NCBI GenBank assembly: GCA_017537025.1 | Contig: JAFWCB010000004.1 | Span: 248,001 to 312,000 of the forward strand | DNA length: 64,000 nucleotides | Direction: 5' to 3' | Origin: Sediminibacterium sp. | GTDB lineage: Bacteria > Bacteroidota > Bacteroidia > Chitinophagales > Chitinophagaceae | Shown here: positions 35,556 to 43,575 of the stretch, piece by piece | How positions within the stretch are numbered: the first letter of the stretch is position 1 | Layout of the letters: every line of letters starts with the position of its first letter | Position numbers and translations under genes: made by a program | The notes under the pieces: model-generated | What the model saw: only the letters and a program-made list of their open reading frames with translations | What the model was told of the DNA's origin: nothing | Databases searched by the model: none

Positions 35556-36590
35556 TTAACTCCAGTTACCTGCAAACTCTGCTCTTACAAAACTCTCACA
35601 AAGCTGAAAAGCCTTTTGCGTTCTTAATTGTGCCGTACCGCCATACAATAACGATTTCATTTTTGCTTCATCATCTTTGTAATTCCTTACATTCTGAAAA
35701 TAACCAGTAATGGCATTGTATGCACCAAACACGGTTCCCTTTGTTGTTTCCAAAAATTGTGAAGGGCTGCTCATTTGATATTCATATACATCATCACACA
35801 TATTTTTAAAGCAGGTGCTTAGCTCATCCAGTTCACCTTTTTCAATGTTTTGCAATACTTCTTTGTTGGGAACCATTGCAAGTTGGATCAGTTTCTGTAC
35901 TTCTTTATCGGTGATACGAACCTTTGCCCACTGATTAAAAATTCCTTCTAATTGTATTGAAAGCTGGTTTGATATTCCCATTACTTTGTGTGCCTGCTCC
36001 AGCCTTTCTTTTACATTGGCAGTGTGACGGATTTTAATGGCGTTTGTACAGTTTCTCAAAGCGGCATTAAGAGTATTGTTACAAACTATCCTTACAGGTG
36101 TAAACGCTGCCATGATGCTGCCAAATCCATCATGTGAAGTAGTAAGGAATAAATACTTTTCAATCATATCGTCGTTACCTACTTTAATGTAGCCTGGAAG
36201 TTTTGCAGTAATAAATATCTTTTCACCCTTGCCCAATGCACCTGCAGTTTCGTATTGTATGCCATCACCTTCAACAATGGCGTCAAAAAAACTGAACGCA
36301 TCTGCATTCTGTACCACTTCATAATCCTTGCCTAAGCGGTCGCCTAAAATTGCACCTGCATCAGGACGGTAAGTATAGAATGAACTTGTAGAAATGATTT
36401 CTGTGCCATCATCCAATTTATGTGTATTAGGTCTTTTCACCACTTCAAAATCAAGTCCTGCAAATTGCAATGCTTCTTTGCTGTTGGGATAGTCCTGTAC
36501 AATCTGCCCCAAACCGTGCCATGCTTTTTCTTTTACTGAAAAGAAACTGTGTTTACCTGTCTGCTCATTAAAATTAATATTGTGTGCCAT
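35556..36590 (-). CDS. DUF932 protein
   Basis: The 344-residue protein starts MAHNINFNEQTGKHSFFSVKEKAWHGLGQIV and continues with the DUF932 signature (DYEVVQNADAFSFFDAI, FLTTSHDGFGSIMAAFTPVRIVCNNTL). The family is widespread on phages, plasmids and conjugative elements and has no settled function. It is downstream of ssb on the same strand but separated by a terminator-like hairpin, and ends at a strong bidirectional terminator. Confidence 0.88.
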   Translation of the reverse strand: MAHNINFNEQTGKHSFFSVKEKAWHGLGQIVQDYPNSKEALQFAGLDFEVVKRPNTHKLDDGTEIISTSSFYTYRPDAGAILGDRLGKDYEVVQNADAFSFFDAIVEGDGIQYETAGALGKGEKIFITAKLPGYIKVGNDDMIEKYLFLTTSHDGFGSIMAAFTPVRIVCNNTLNAALRNCTNAIKIRHTANVKERLEQAHKVMGISNQLSIQLEGIFNQWAKVRITDKEVQKLIQLAMVPNKEVLQNIEKGELDELSTCFKNMCDDVYEYQMSSPSQFLETTKGTVFGAYNAITGYFQNVRNYKDDEAKMKSLLYGGTAQLRTQKAFQLCESFVRAEFAGNWS

Positions 36591-36610
36591 AGTTGTAAAT
36601 TTTTGTTTGA

Positions 36611-36648
36611 TTAAAAAATGAAAAGCATCCTGCCATTTGACAGGATGC
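36611..36648 (-). terminator. Rho-independent terminator after ssb
   Basis: On the minus strand GCATCCTG and CAGGATGC form a perfect 8-base stem with an 8-base loop, followed by TTTTCATTTTTTAA. It lies 9 bases after the ssb stop. Confidence 0.8.
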
Positions 36649-36656
36649 CTGATTGA

Positions 36657-37058
36657 TTAAAATGGTAAATCGTCTGCAACTTGTGAAAGTGCTGCGGCTG
36701 GTGCTGTGTTCATTGGCACAACCGGCGCAGGTGTACTGCTGCCGCCATTTGGCTTTCCATGCAGCTTAATACTGTTTACATGAAATGTAAGGCTGGCTTT
36801 TACTTCGCCGTCTTTGCTGGTGTAAGCATTTACACCAATCCTGCCTGCACATTCAACCAAACCACCCTTAATTAAATACTTTGCAATACCGGGGTTAATC
36901 CAGTAAGCACAGTTTACATAGGTTACAATCTTCTGTACTTCGCTGCTGTCTTTTGTTTTGTAAGTGTCATTAATAGCAATAGAAAAGTTCACCACCTTTT
37001 TCCCTGCTTTTGTTTCGTTCACTGTCGCATCTGCGGTAATTCTGCCGATGATTTCCAT
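36657..37058 (-). CDS. ssb: Single-stranded DNA-binding protein
   Basis: The 133-residue protein has the OB-fold pattern of SSB: MEIIGRITADATVNETKAGKKVVNFSIAIND, a KIVTYVNCAYW strand, and the acidic C-terminal tip ADDLPF that recruits partners. It is an element-borne SSB, useful during single-stranded DNA transfer. The start at 37058 was chosen from the family N-terminus; the frame runs upstream to 37184 without similarity. Confidence 0.92.
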   Translation of the reverse strand: MEIIGRITADATVNETKAGKKVVNFSIAINDTYKTKDSSEVQKIVTYVNCAYWINPGIAKYLIKGGLVECAGRIGVNAYTSKDGEVKASLTFHVNSIKLHGKPNGGSSTPAPVVPMNTAPAAALSQVADDLPF

Positions 37059-37192
37059 AACATGAAATTTTAAATGTTTAAAAAATGATTGTTTAATTGT
37101 GTTCTGCTGATGAAAAAAAATGTTTTGTAAAAGAAAAAATGGAAAAAAAGAAAGCATTATAATAAGGCGGCTGCATGGAAGCAAAAAGGAAA

Positions 37193-37240
37193 CGGAATAA
37201 ATAAAATCTTAAGTAGTGTGGTATATTCTTGTTTATGCCG
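37193..37240. promoter_or_regulatory. Inverted motif copy B upstream of ssb
   Basis: CGGAATAAAT (37193-37202) and TTTATGCCG (37232-37240), spacer 29 bases, match copy A at 32298-32346. It lies 135 bases upstream of the ssb start. Confidence 0.5.
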
Positions 37241-37391
37241 TAGTCTTTTTGCACTTTGATAAGTCATTGTCGTAGCCGCATAGCTTCGCTTTCGCTTTTG
37301 CCCATTTTCTTACAAAACAGGTTATAACTGTTTGTTGTGTCTTTGAGAGAAGGGAAAAGAAATGAAAGTTGAAAAGGCTATGTGATTTGAG

Positions 37392-37524
37392 TGTCTGGAA
37401 TTGTGTTTGCTGAAGAATGAAGCAATCTCAATTCCCAATATTTTTATCCGGTGCAGTTCTCACGGCTTATTTGCCGGAGGCGGAAAAGAAATAAGACGGG
37501 TGTACTGCACCGGGTCTTTGCTGA
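37392..37524 (+). repeat. Structured repeated element, copy 1
   Basis: Stem 1 pairs GGAATTG (37397-37403) with CAATTCC (37429-37435), and TTGC with GCAA inside. Stem 2 pairs CCGGTGCAGT (37448-37457) with ACTGCACCGG (37504-37513), with CTTATTT/AAATAAG inside, and is followed by GGTCT and GAT. It starts with the same 18 bases as copy 2 and keeps both stems with compensatory changes. Confidence 0.75.
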
Positions 37525-37599
37525 TAGAAGAACAGAACGATGAACGGAGCGTCGCAACAGAAGATGAACAAAGAATTATAAGCTGGTAAACAAAAAATA

Positions 37600-38106
37600 T
37601 TACTTACCTGAAATAATACAATAGTTTTTCGTTCTTCTTTCTTCATCAGGGTCACAAATGCAGGCAATAGCTTGTAGCTGTGAAATATATCCTTCAGGTA
37701 ATTTATTCTGGATGGCACCGGTTACTATAAACTCTTTATACCAGTCATAGGGAAGCAAAGTGTTATCTATGGATTTACTATCGGCAATATAAACCTGGGC
37801 AGTGTAAGCATTGCCGGCGTCATAAAAAAAAGTCAAATTGTCCTCATGATAACCCATACCTAAACCTTCTGCTTTATCAAGCTGCGATTTTTCATTACTA
37901 TCAATGGTAAACAACACTCCCCAAACCAAATCGGCAAGATTATCAGTCTTAATAATATTCGCTTTCGCAGACCCGTCTTTTTTACTAACCTTATTGCACA
38001 CTAATTTATATCCCGGAAGAAATGCGTTGGAAACCTTCTTTGCTGAAGGAACTCTTTGTGAAAGTCTGTTCAGATTCATATTAGAGCCGTAAGCAAAAAT
38101 CAACAT
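37600..38106 (-). CDS. Gamma-glutamylcyclotransferase-like (AIG2/GGCT) protein
   Basis: The 168-residue protein starts MLIFAYGSNMNLNRLSQRVP, the YGSNM signature of the GGCT/AIG2 fold, and has a KAEGLGMGYHEDNLTF segment where the catalytic Glu is expected. The family cleaves gamma-glutamyl amides or related substrates; the actual substrate is unknown. The start at 38106 fits the family; the frame runs upstream into the structured element but has no similarity there. It lies alone between the two copies of the structured element, as a cassette would. Confidence 0.78.
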   Translation of the reverse strand: MLIFAYGSNMNLNRLSQRVPSAKKVSNAFLPGYKLVCNKVSKKDGSAKANIIKTDNLADLVWGVLFTIDSNEKSQLDKAEGLGMGYHEDNLTFFYDAGNAYTAQVYIADSKSIDNTLLPYDWYKEFIVTGAIQNKLPEGYISQLQAIACICDPDEERRTKNYCIISGK

Positions 38107-38150
38107 ATAGCATTCAAATTTAGAACACAAATTTACATTGCATCCTTGAT

Positions 38151-38304
38151 TGTCTGGAATTGTGTTTGGCAGGACAGGTAATGTAAATCTGCCGATAGCC
38201 AAACTCAATTCCAGATTTTATTGTCCGGCACAGTGGTTCTGCCATCTGTTATATTAAAGGATAATTGTTGGAAAGGCAGAAGGACTGTGCCGGGTCTCCC
38301 CGAT
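38151..38304 (+). repeat. Structured repeated element, copy 2
   Basis: Stem 1 pairs CTGGAATTG (38154-38162) with CAATTCCAG (38206-38214) and TTTGGC with GCCAAA inside. Stem 2 pairs CCGGCACAGT (38225-38234) with ACTGTGCCGG (38284-38293), with TTCTGCC/GGCAGAA inside, then GGTCT and GAT. Relative to copy 1, two base pairs of stem 2 changed on both sides. It lies between the divergent GGCT and DUF262 genes. Confidence 0.78.
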
Positions 38305-38350
38305 AATTAAGAAAATCAGTCTAAATTAGCAGTTCACTAACTAACTGTTT

Positions 38351-40048
38351 ATGGCTATATGGAAATCTTATAAAATATCGGACGTAATAAATGAAATCGA
38401 AGAAGATAAATTTGTTCTCCCCGTAATTCAAAGGCGACTGGTTTGGGATGAGGAAAAAATGGAATTACTGTTTGATACACTCTTGAAAGGAGATTCCTTT
38501 GGGGGTATAATGGTAATTGAGGAAGAAAAAGGAAGCAAGCCGTTGTTTAATTACCGTTCTTTTACAAAAGATGGTGGCATTATTAATTCAAGGCAAGTGG
38601 ATTCTCTAACTCAATTACAGCATTTCGTTATTGATGGGCAGCAGCGATTGCAATCTTTCTATATCGGATTGAAAGGAAGTTTCAATGGTAAGGTTTTGTA
38701 CTTTGATTTGTACAGCGATTATAATACGGAATTTGAATTTAAGTTTGAGAAAGAAGAGAGTAAACTGCCCAGGCAATCAAAGGGAAATGAGGATAGAACA
38801 ATACCTGAACACAACTGGTATCTCGCCAGTTCATTACTTAAAAGACTAAAAGATACCAACGATGAAGACCAGGTGGCCGAGGAAATAATTAAGGCACTAA
38901 ATATTCAGGATACCATTCAGATAAGACATGCTGAAAAAAATATAAAGGCTTTTTACAAGAATACATTAACAGCAGATTGTCTTGGCATTTCAAAAGTATC
39001 GGTAAATAAATCATTTGATGAAATAACCAATAAGCAAAGAATAGTGGAACTTTTCAGAAGATTAAATGATGGTGGCACCAAGCTTTCTTCTTTTGATTTG
39101 GTAGCATCTGTGCTCAAAGGTTTTGAATGGGAAATGGAAGGCTTTTTGGAAGAAACATTAAAGAGCTATGAAGAAATAGGATTAACACAGGACAACCTTA
39201 TCAAGTTAATATTTCTGTTGCAGGACAATCACAAAAAGGAGATGGCTGCGATTGAAGCAGCCGATGCACAATTCGCTATAAAAAACAGAGAAAGGATTAA
39301 AGTAACTCTGAAATGTCTTAAAGATTTTCTCATTAATTCAAAATTATATTATTACTATAAAGATGGTAACCGTTCCTTTATTCCGTTGTTTTTTATCGCC
39401 TATCATCTTTTTCATAAGCCGATAAGCGTTGTGGAATTGGAAAAATTCTTTGCAAATTTTGATGCTAAAAACACGGAGCATCCCAAAATGGAAAGGTGGA
39501 TTTATCATTCACTTATAAACGGAGTTTTCAAAAGTAAAGGTGCAGGCTGGATACCCTACAAAACTGGCATCCGTAAACTATTGGATAAGATGCAGCACTA
39601 TAAAAACAAAGATTTTCCCACCGATGAATTGTTTCAGGTTTATACTGACCACCCAATAACATTTACGAGAACATATACTATATATAATCTCGATGAATTA
39701 GAAAATTCATTTGTTTATTATCTTATGTACGACAGGGGACAGACTATCAGGATAAATGATATTGACCACATCATGCCTAAATCAATATTAGAGTCATTAA
39801 AAGTTGAATCATCAAAAATCAACAGCATCAAAAACTTTCAACTGATAGATTTCAGCACTAACCGGGGATTAAAAAATGCAAGTCCGTTCGGGGATTGGAT
39901 TAATAATCATGTAAATGATAAAGCTGCCTTTGTAAAACGGCATTTAATTCCTGCTGATGAAACGCTATGGACGGAAGATAAATTTGAAGACTTTGCTGAG
40001 GCAAGAGCAAACCTGATTTTGAATTCCATTTTGACACACTTGAAATAG
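38351..40048 (+). CDS. DUF262-HNH protein (GmrSD-like)
   Basis: The N-terminal DUF262 (ParB/Srx-like) domain shows FVLPVIQRRLVWDEEKMELLFDTLL and the IDGQQRL nucleotide motif at residues 94-100. The C-terminus has an HNH (DUF1524-like) site with DIDHIMPKS (Asp472-His473) and the later Asn in STNRGL (about 504). This fusion is the architecture of GmrSD-type modification-dependent restriction and of several phage-defence proteins. Target is not visible. It follows structured element copy 2 and precedes a small nuclease-like gene by 52 bases. Confidence 0.82.
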   Translation: MAIWKSYKISDVINEIEEDKFVLPVIQRRLVWDEEKMELLFDTLLKGDSFGGIMVIEEEKGSKPLFNYRSFTKDGGIINSRQVDSLTQLQHFVIDGQQRLQSFYIGLKGSFNGKVLYFDLYSDYNTEFEFKFEKEESKLPRQSKGNEDRTIPEHNWYLASSLLKRLKDTNDEDQVAEEIIKALNIQDTIQIRHAEKNIKAFYKNTLTADCLGISKVSVNKSFDEITNKQRIVELFRRLNDGGTKLSSFDLVASVLKGFEWEMEGFLEETLKSYEEIGLTQDNLIKLIFLLQDNHKKEMAAIEAADAQFAIKNRERIKVTLKCLKDFLINSKLYYYYKDGNRSFIPLFFIAYHLFHKPISVVELEKFFANFDAKNTEHPKMERWIYHSLINGVFKSKGAGWIPYKTGIRKLLDKMQHYKNKDFPTDELFQVYTDHPITFTRTYTIYNLDELENSFVYYLMYDRGQTIRINDIDHIMPKSILESLKVESSKINSIKNFQLIDFSTNRGLKNASPFGDWINNHVNDKAAFVKRHLIPADETLWTEDKFEDFAEARANLILNSILTHLK

Positions 40049-40100
40049 CTTTTAGAATTGACTTTTAAAATGCATAAAATTTACTTTTTATAGCGATGCA

Positions 40101-40535
40101 ATGAAAGACAAATTATTTAAGAATCTTTCGCACAGTGCCGAAGGTTATGCAATTCTCAATTCAGGTGGGCAGCTCACTAAAGGATATAAGCCCGACACTG
40201 TTCTGCAAAAGAGGAATGAGTACATCATTATGGAATGTGATACAGGCACTAGCCGAAAAGGATATTTAGGTGCAATGCTGAAAGCATCAAAGTATTTAAC
40301 CAATGAAAAGAATGGTGTATTAATACTGGTAATAAAAGAGAAGCCCAATACAACAGTTAAGCAAATTGCTGAGCATCTTCGGGAATATTTGATATGGCTG
40401 AAGCCGCTTACCAACCTTAGAGTTATTTACTTAATTGAAACAACTAAGTATTGTCCGGATAAAATTCCTCTGAAACTTTTGAGTTTAGAATTTGAAAGTT
40501 CTGCTATTATGATTAAGGCCGAAATTTTAAAATAA
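40101..40535 (+). CDS. Small PD-(D/E)XK-like protein
   Basis: The 144-residue protein contains GYKPDTVLQKRNEYIIMECDTG, an order of Asp, then Glu-x-Asp, as in compact restriction-like folds where the ExK lysine may be replaced or supplied by RKGYLGAMLKASKYL. The family is not one I can name. It is probably co-transcribed with the DUF262-HNH gene, so it may be a nuclease or a specificity partner. Both assignment and activity are inference. Confidence 0.5.
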   Translation: MKDKLFKNLSHSAEGYAILNSGGQLTKGYKPDTVLQKRNEYIIMECDTGTSRKGYLGAMLKASKYLTNEKNGVLILVIKEKPNTTVKQIAEHLREYLIWLKPLTNLRVIYLIETTKYCPDKIPLKLLSLEFESSAIMIKAEILK

Positions 40536-40557
40536 GTAAGAAACTATTTTAACAAGA

Positions 40558-40773
40558 CTATGAACAACAAGATTTATTCATTTGTATAGGTGGGCAAGCA
40601 ACAGTGCCATAGCTACAAAATACACAACAATCACCCTGCTTTGGCTTTAGTACAGTTTCGCAGTTTGTACACTTGTAAAAGTATTGGCAAGCATCTGTTG
40701 GCATTATTTCTTCTTTTTGAAAGCCGCATTGCGGACAAGTAATTGTTGACTGTAGTATAGTTGATTTCTCCAT
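40558..40773 (-). CDS. GDCC-motif small metal protein
   Basis: A 71-residue Cys-rich protein with a zinc-ribbon-like start (TCPQCGFQKEE), CTNCE, and the conserved GDCCVFCSYGTVACPP. Proteins of this pattern travel with merTP in Bacteroidota. I put the start at 40773, 5 bases after the MerTP stop; a Met at 40797 would overlap it. It could bind Hg(II) or another soft metal in the cytoplasm. Confidence 0.78.
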   Translation of the reverse strand: MEKSTILQSTITCPQCGFQKEEIMPTDACQYFYKCTNCETVLKPKQGDCCVFCSYGTVACPPIQMNKSCCS

Positions 40774-40778
40774 TAAAT

Positions 40779-41465
40779 TTATTTTTTGTCGCAGCAAGAT
40801 GACGAATCACTGCAAGTATTATTGATTCCTGTTTCAGAAAAAATGCTACTATTTATCAGTTCATAGCTTTTTACTTTGTATCCTGTTTTATAAATTGCTA
40901 CTTCTATTATCTTTTCACTAACTTTTGATTTATCAAAAGTGACTAAACTGCTCCGGGTGGCATAAGAAGTTTTATAAGCTAATACTCCATTTACTTTAGA
41001 CAGTTCATTATTTACATGTACCTCACATGCCTCGCAGGTCATGCCTTGTATAGTGAACTTTACCTGTTGTTTATTATCAACTACAGCAAATGCTGATTGT
41101 ACTTTTGGTTTTGGATAAAACACTTTTGCATACAGCGGGAAAGTCATTATTAGTATAGCGAATACAGTTACTATTCCCAAAAAAGTTTTGGATTGAAAGA
41201 ATGAAATCTTCTTAGTTGTTTCGCAATTACAATCTATATCATTTACTTTAGCAGTTTTTAGTTTAAGATACCATGCAAAGGCTAATACGGCAACTGATAA
41301 TCCTATCAAATAAGGTCTTGCTGGTTCTATCCATGAAAAGCTAGCGGCAATACTGCTGCCACCGGCAAGCAATGCAATAACAGGGGCGATACAACAAAGC
41401 GAAGCTGCGATAGCGGAAAGAACACCTGCGCCGGTAAATGTGCCTGATGATTTTATACTTATCAT
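40779..41465 (-). CDS. merTP: Mercuric transport protein MerTP
   Basis: The N-terminal MerT half has three hydrophobic segments with the metal-binding CC in AASLCCIAP and a CNC loop. It is fused to a MerP-like HMA domain with GMTCEACEVHV and a Cys-rich tail (SSSCCDKK). Such a protein brings Hg(II) across the inner membrane for reduction. The start overlaps the ArsR stop by 4 bases. No merA lies in the window, so uptake alone would be harmful unless it serves another metal or a distant reductase. Confidence 0.85.
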   Translation of the reverse strand: MISIKSSGTFTGAGVLSAIAASLCCIAPVIALLAGGSSIAASFSWIEPARPYLIGLSVAVLAFAWYLKLKTAKVNDIDCNCETTKKISFFQSKTFLGIVTVFAILIMTFPLYAKVFYPKPKVQSAFAVVDNKQQVKFTIQGMTCEACEVHVNNELSKVNGVLAYKTSYATRSSLVTFDKSKVSEKIIEVAIYKTGYKVKSYELINSSIFSETGINNTCSDSSSCCDKK

Positions 41466-41839
41466 ACTGTTTCCAGTTTTTGAGTTTCTATATTAATATG
41501 TTTGAAGAACGGCTTTAAAATCTTTAGATTTTCCTGTGAAAGAGAATAATAAATTGTTTGCCCTTCTTTCCAGGTTTCAACAATACTTCCATCCTTCAAT
41601 TTTCTTAGATGTTGTGATACTGCTGGAATACTCATGCCCAGAATATCTGCAAGGTCGCATGGACATAATTCTTTTTCTTCTTCGAGCAAATAGATAATCT
41701 TCAGCCTTACTTCATTACCAGCTAAAGCCAATATATTAGACAGGCTTGCAAAAGACTTTTGTGCAATCCTCAACTTGCTTTTACAATTCATTATTTGCTC
41801 CTGGTCTGCAAATAGTCTGATGCAAGTATTGTTTTTCAT
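41462..41839 (-). CDS. ArsR/SmtB-family metalloregulator
   Basis: A 125-residue winged-helix protein: EVRLKIIYLLEEEKELCPCDLADILGMSIPAVSQHLRKLKDG. The ELCPCDLADIL segment places two cysteines in the position that binds soft metals in ArsR/CadC-like sensors. It heads the merTP operon and should repress it until metal is bound. The start at 41839 (MKNNTCIRL) was chosen; the upstream frame lacks similarity. Confidence 0.88.
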   Translation of the reverse strand: MKNNTCIRLFADQEQIMNCKSKLRIAQKSFASLSNILALAGNEVRLKIIYLLEEEKELCPCDLADILGMSIPAVSQHLRKLKDGSIVETWKEGQTIYYSLSQENLKILKPFFKHINIETQKLETV

Positions 41840-41900
41840 AAGGCAAAGATAGTGGAAATAACTATTTAAGCAAATGCTTAAATAAAAAGAAAGCTCAAAT

Positions 41901-43127
41901 TTAAAAGTAAGTTGAAATCCCAAAACTAAATCCCCCCGTTTTTGCCGGTGGGTTGCCGAGTAAATCTCTCTGGCTTTGGTGACGGTAATTAAATCGTAAA
42001 ACCGTTTGTGCAGTGGGACGAAAACTTATGGCAGGCAGGATGCTCCACAAATCATCTGCAATATTGCCGCCGGTGCTGGTAAATGTTCCTTTGTTCCAAT
42101 CCACATATTCAAAACGACAGGCAAGGTTAAGCGTAGCATTTGGCCAGCCCGGCATTTTTTTCTTTATCAATGGCTGCACAATATCTACAAAACCCCCTTG
42201 TTGCTTGTTGCCGTACTGTTGTGTAAAGGTAGATGGCACATTTACTTTTATCCATGCCCACTCAGCAGTAATAAAAGTGTTTAGTTTAGATAATGTGGTA
42301 TTAAAATCAATTGCAAAAACATCCACTCTGCGTTTATCATCTAATTGCAATCCATCATCCTGAAATTTATTATACACTCCACCCATATATGATATACCCA
42401 GTTCACCAATTTTATTATTTCTTACAGCAACCTTTGTTGTTAGTAATGGCAAGCCGCTATTCATTTCTTCAAACCTTTCTTTATTATTTTTAGCGGCTGG
42501 CAAAAAGGTTTTGTTTTCTGCATTATCAATGATGGTATTGTCAAAGTTACCGGACAGATAGGCTTCATAACCAAACATCCAGTCTTTGTTATAATGCTTG
42601 CCATATACGCCAAAGCCTGCGTTGCTCCAGGTGGCGGGCAACATTTGTGTAGCGGCTATTGGCCGGTCAGTAAATTCCCACTTGGGGCCATCATGATTTT
42701 GATTAAATGCCCCAATGGGGTTTAGTATTATACCGCCCCGCAAGTTTATCAATGGGTGCAGTTCAATATCTAATGCTGCAAACTCTATTGATATTTCTTT
42801 TGCGCCGTCTTCAAATTCTATTTCGCTTAAAAATTTTAACCGCTTGCCGATTGTTGATGAAACAAATAAGGTCATTCGCCTAAATTGAAACTGGTGGCCT
42901 TCTGAAATACCATCTGTTGCCAGTTGTTGCCAGTTGGCTTCCATATAGCCGCCTACTGATACCGGCAGTTTACCAACAGTCACAAAGGGGCGGTTATAAA
43001 CAGCATCCATATTCAAGGTTGGCTTTATAGTATCTTTGGGGATTCGCTTTAATAAAGCTGGGTCTATCTGTGCAGCGGCACACAAAGAAAAAAGTAAAGC
43101 TGTTATGAAGGAGAAAAATTTTATCAT
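41901..43127 (-). CDS. Outer-membrane porin (OprO/OprP-like)
   Basis: A signal peptide (MIKFFSFITALLFSLCAAAQ) is followed by a barrel of about 380 residues with many aromatic strand ends. The RLKFLSEIEFEDGAKEISIEFA segment and the final FGISTYF recall phosphate-selective porin O/P relatives. It overlaps the Rieske gene start by 4 bases, so it is the distal gene of the operon that includes the di-heme oxidoreductase. Confidence 0.8.
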   Translation of the reverse strand: MIKFFSFITALLFSLCAAAQIDPALLKRIPKDTIKPTLNMDAVYNRPFVTVGKLPVSVGGYMEANWQQLATDGISEGHQFQFRRMTLFVSSTIGKRLKFLSEIEFEDGAKEISIEFAALDIELHPLINLRGGIILNPIGAFNQNHDGPKWEFTDRPIAATQMLPATWSNAGFGVYGKHYNKDWMFGYEAYLSGNFDNTIIDNAENKTFLPAAKNNKERFEEMNSGLPLLTTKVAVRNNKIGELGISYMGGVYNKFQDDGLQLDDKRRVDVFAIDFNTTLSKLNTFITAEWAWIKVNVPSTFTQQYGNKQQGGFVDIVQPLIKKKMPGWPNATLNLACRFEYVDWNKGTFTSTGGNIADDLWSILPAISFRPTAQTVLRFNYRHQSQRDLLGNPPAKTGGFSFGISTYF

Positions 43128-43570
43128 ATCGCTTTCAATGAAATTTTTAATTTATTGGCTTCAATGGTTACAGGAAATGTCCTTAGTTTTCTATCTGCCG
43201 GCCCGCCTTGTACTGTGCCACTGTTGGTAAACTCACTGCCGTGTGCCGGGCACTGTAGTTTATCGCCAAACACCTGCAACTCTGCACCCTGGTGTGTGCA
43301 TTGCATCCAGAGGGCGGTGTATTCATTTTCATTGATACGATAGACGCAGATAGGGTATTGCAGAATATCATTCTGTACTACCACATATTTTTTATAATGC
43401 TTTTCATTGCCTGCTTTTGTTTCAAAGTCGGTTAGTGGTACAATTAAATCATCGCCAGCAATTTTGCCACCTATTATTTTTGCAGCACTACAGCTTTGCA
43501 ACAAGGTAGTAATAGCTGCACCGCCTAAGCAGGCAAAGCCACAGCTTTTTATAAAATCTTTTCTGTCCAT
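43124..43570 (-). CDS. Rieske [2Fe-2S] protein
   Basis: The 148-residue protein has a twin-Arg-free leader ending in a lipobox-like LLQSCSAAK, so it is probably a lipoprotein. The Rieske cluster ligands are in MQCTHQGAEL and LQCPAHGSEF (Cys-x-His, Cys-x-x-His). It would pass electrons at the periplasmic side. It sits between a di-heme cytochrome-type oxidoreductase and a porin in one operon under probable DtxR control. Confidence 0.88.
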   Translation of the reverse strand: MDRKDFIKSCGFACLGGAAITTLLQSCSAAKIIGGKIAGDDLIVPLTDFETKAGNEKHYKKYVVVQNDILQYPICVYRINENEYTALWMQCTHQGAELQVFGDKLQCPAHGSEFTNSGTVQGGPADRKLRTFPVTIEANKLKISLKAI

Positions 43571-43575
43571 TGTAT

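Larger units (their letters stand above)
37059..37599. other. Non-coding stretch between ssb and the GGCT gene
   Basis: No convincing gene is seen in this 541-base stretch. It holds the inverted motif copy B (37193-37240) and the structured element copy 1 (37392-37524). The part from 37241 to 37391 shows nothing I can interpret. Confidence 0.7.

Noticed and set aside
37401..37589. 62-residue plus-strand frame
   Set aside because: It overlaps structured element copy 1, has no start signal or recognisable pattern.
37392..38304. Integron attC sites around a gene cassette
   Set aside because: The hairpins lack the RYYYAAC and GTTRRRY end boxes and no integron integrase is seen; kept as a structured element of unknown type.
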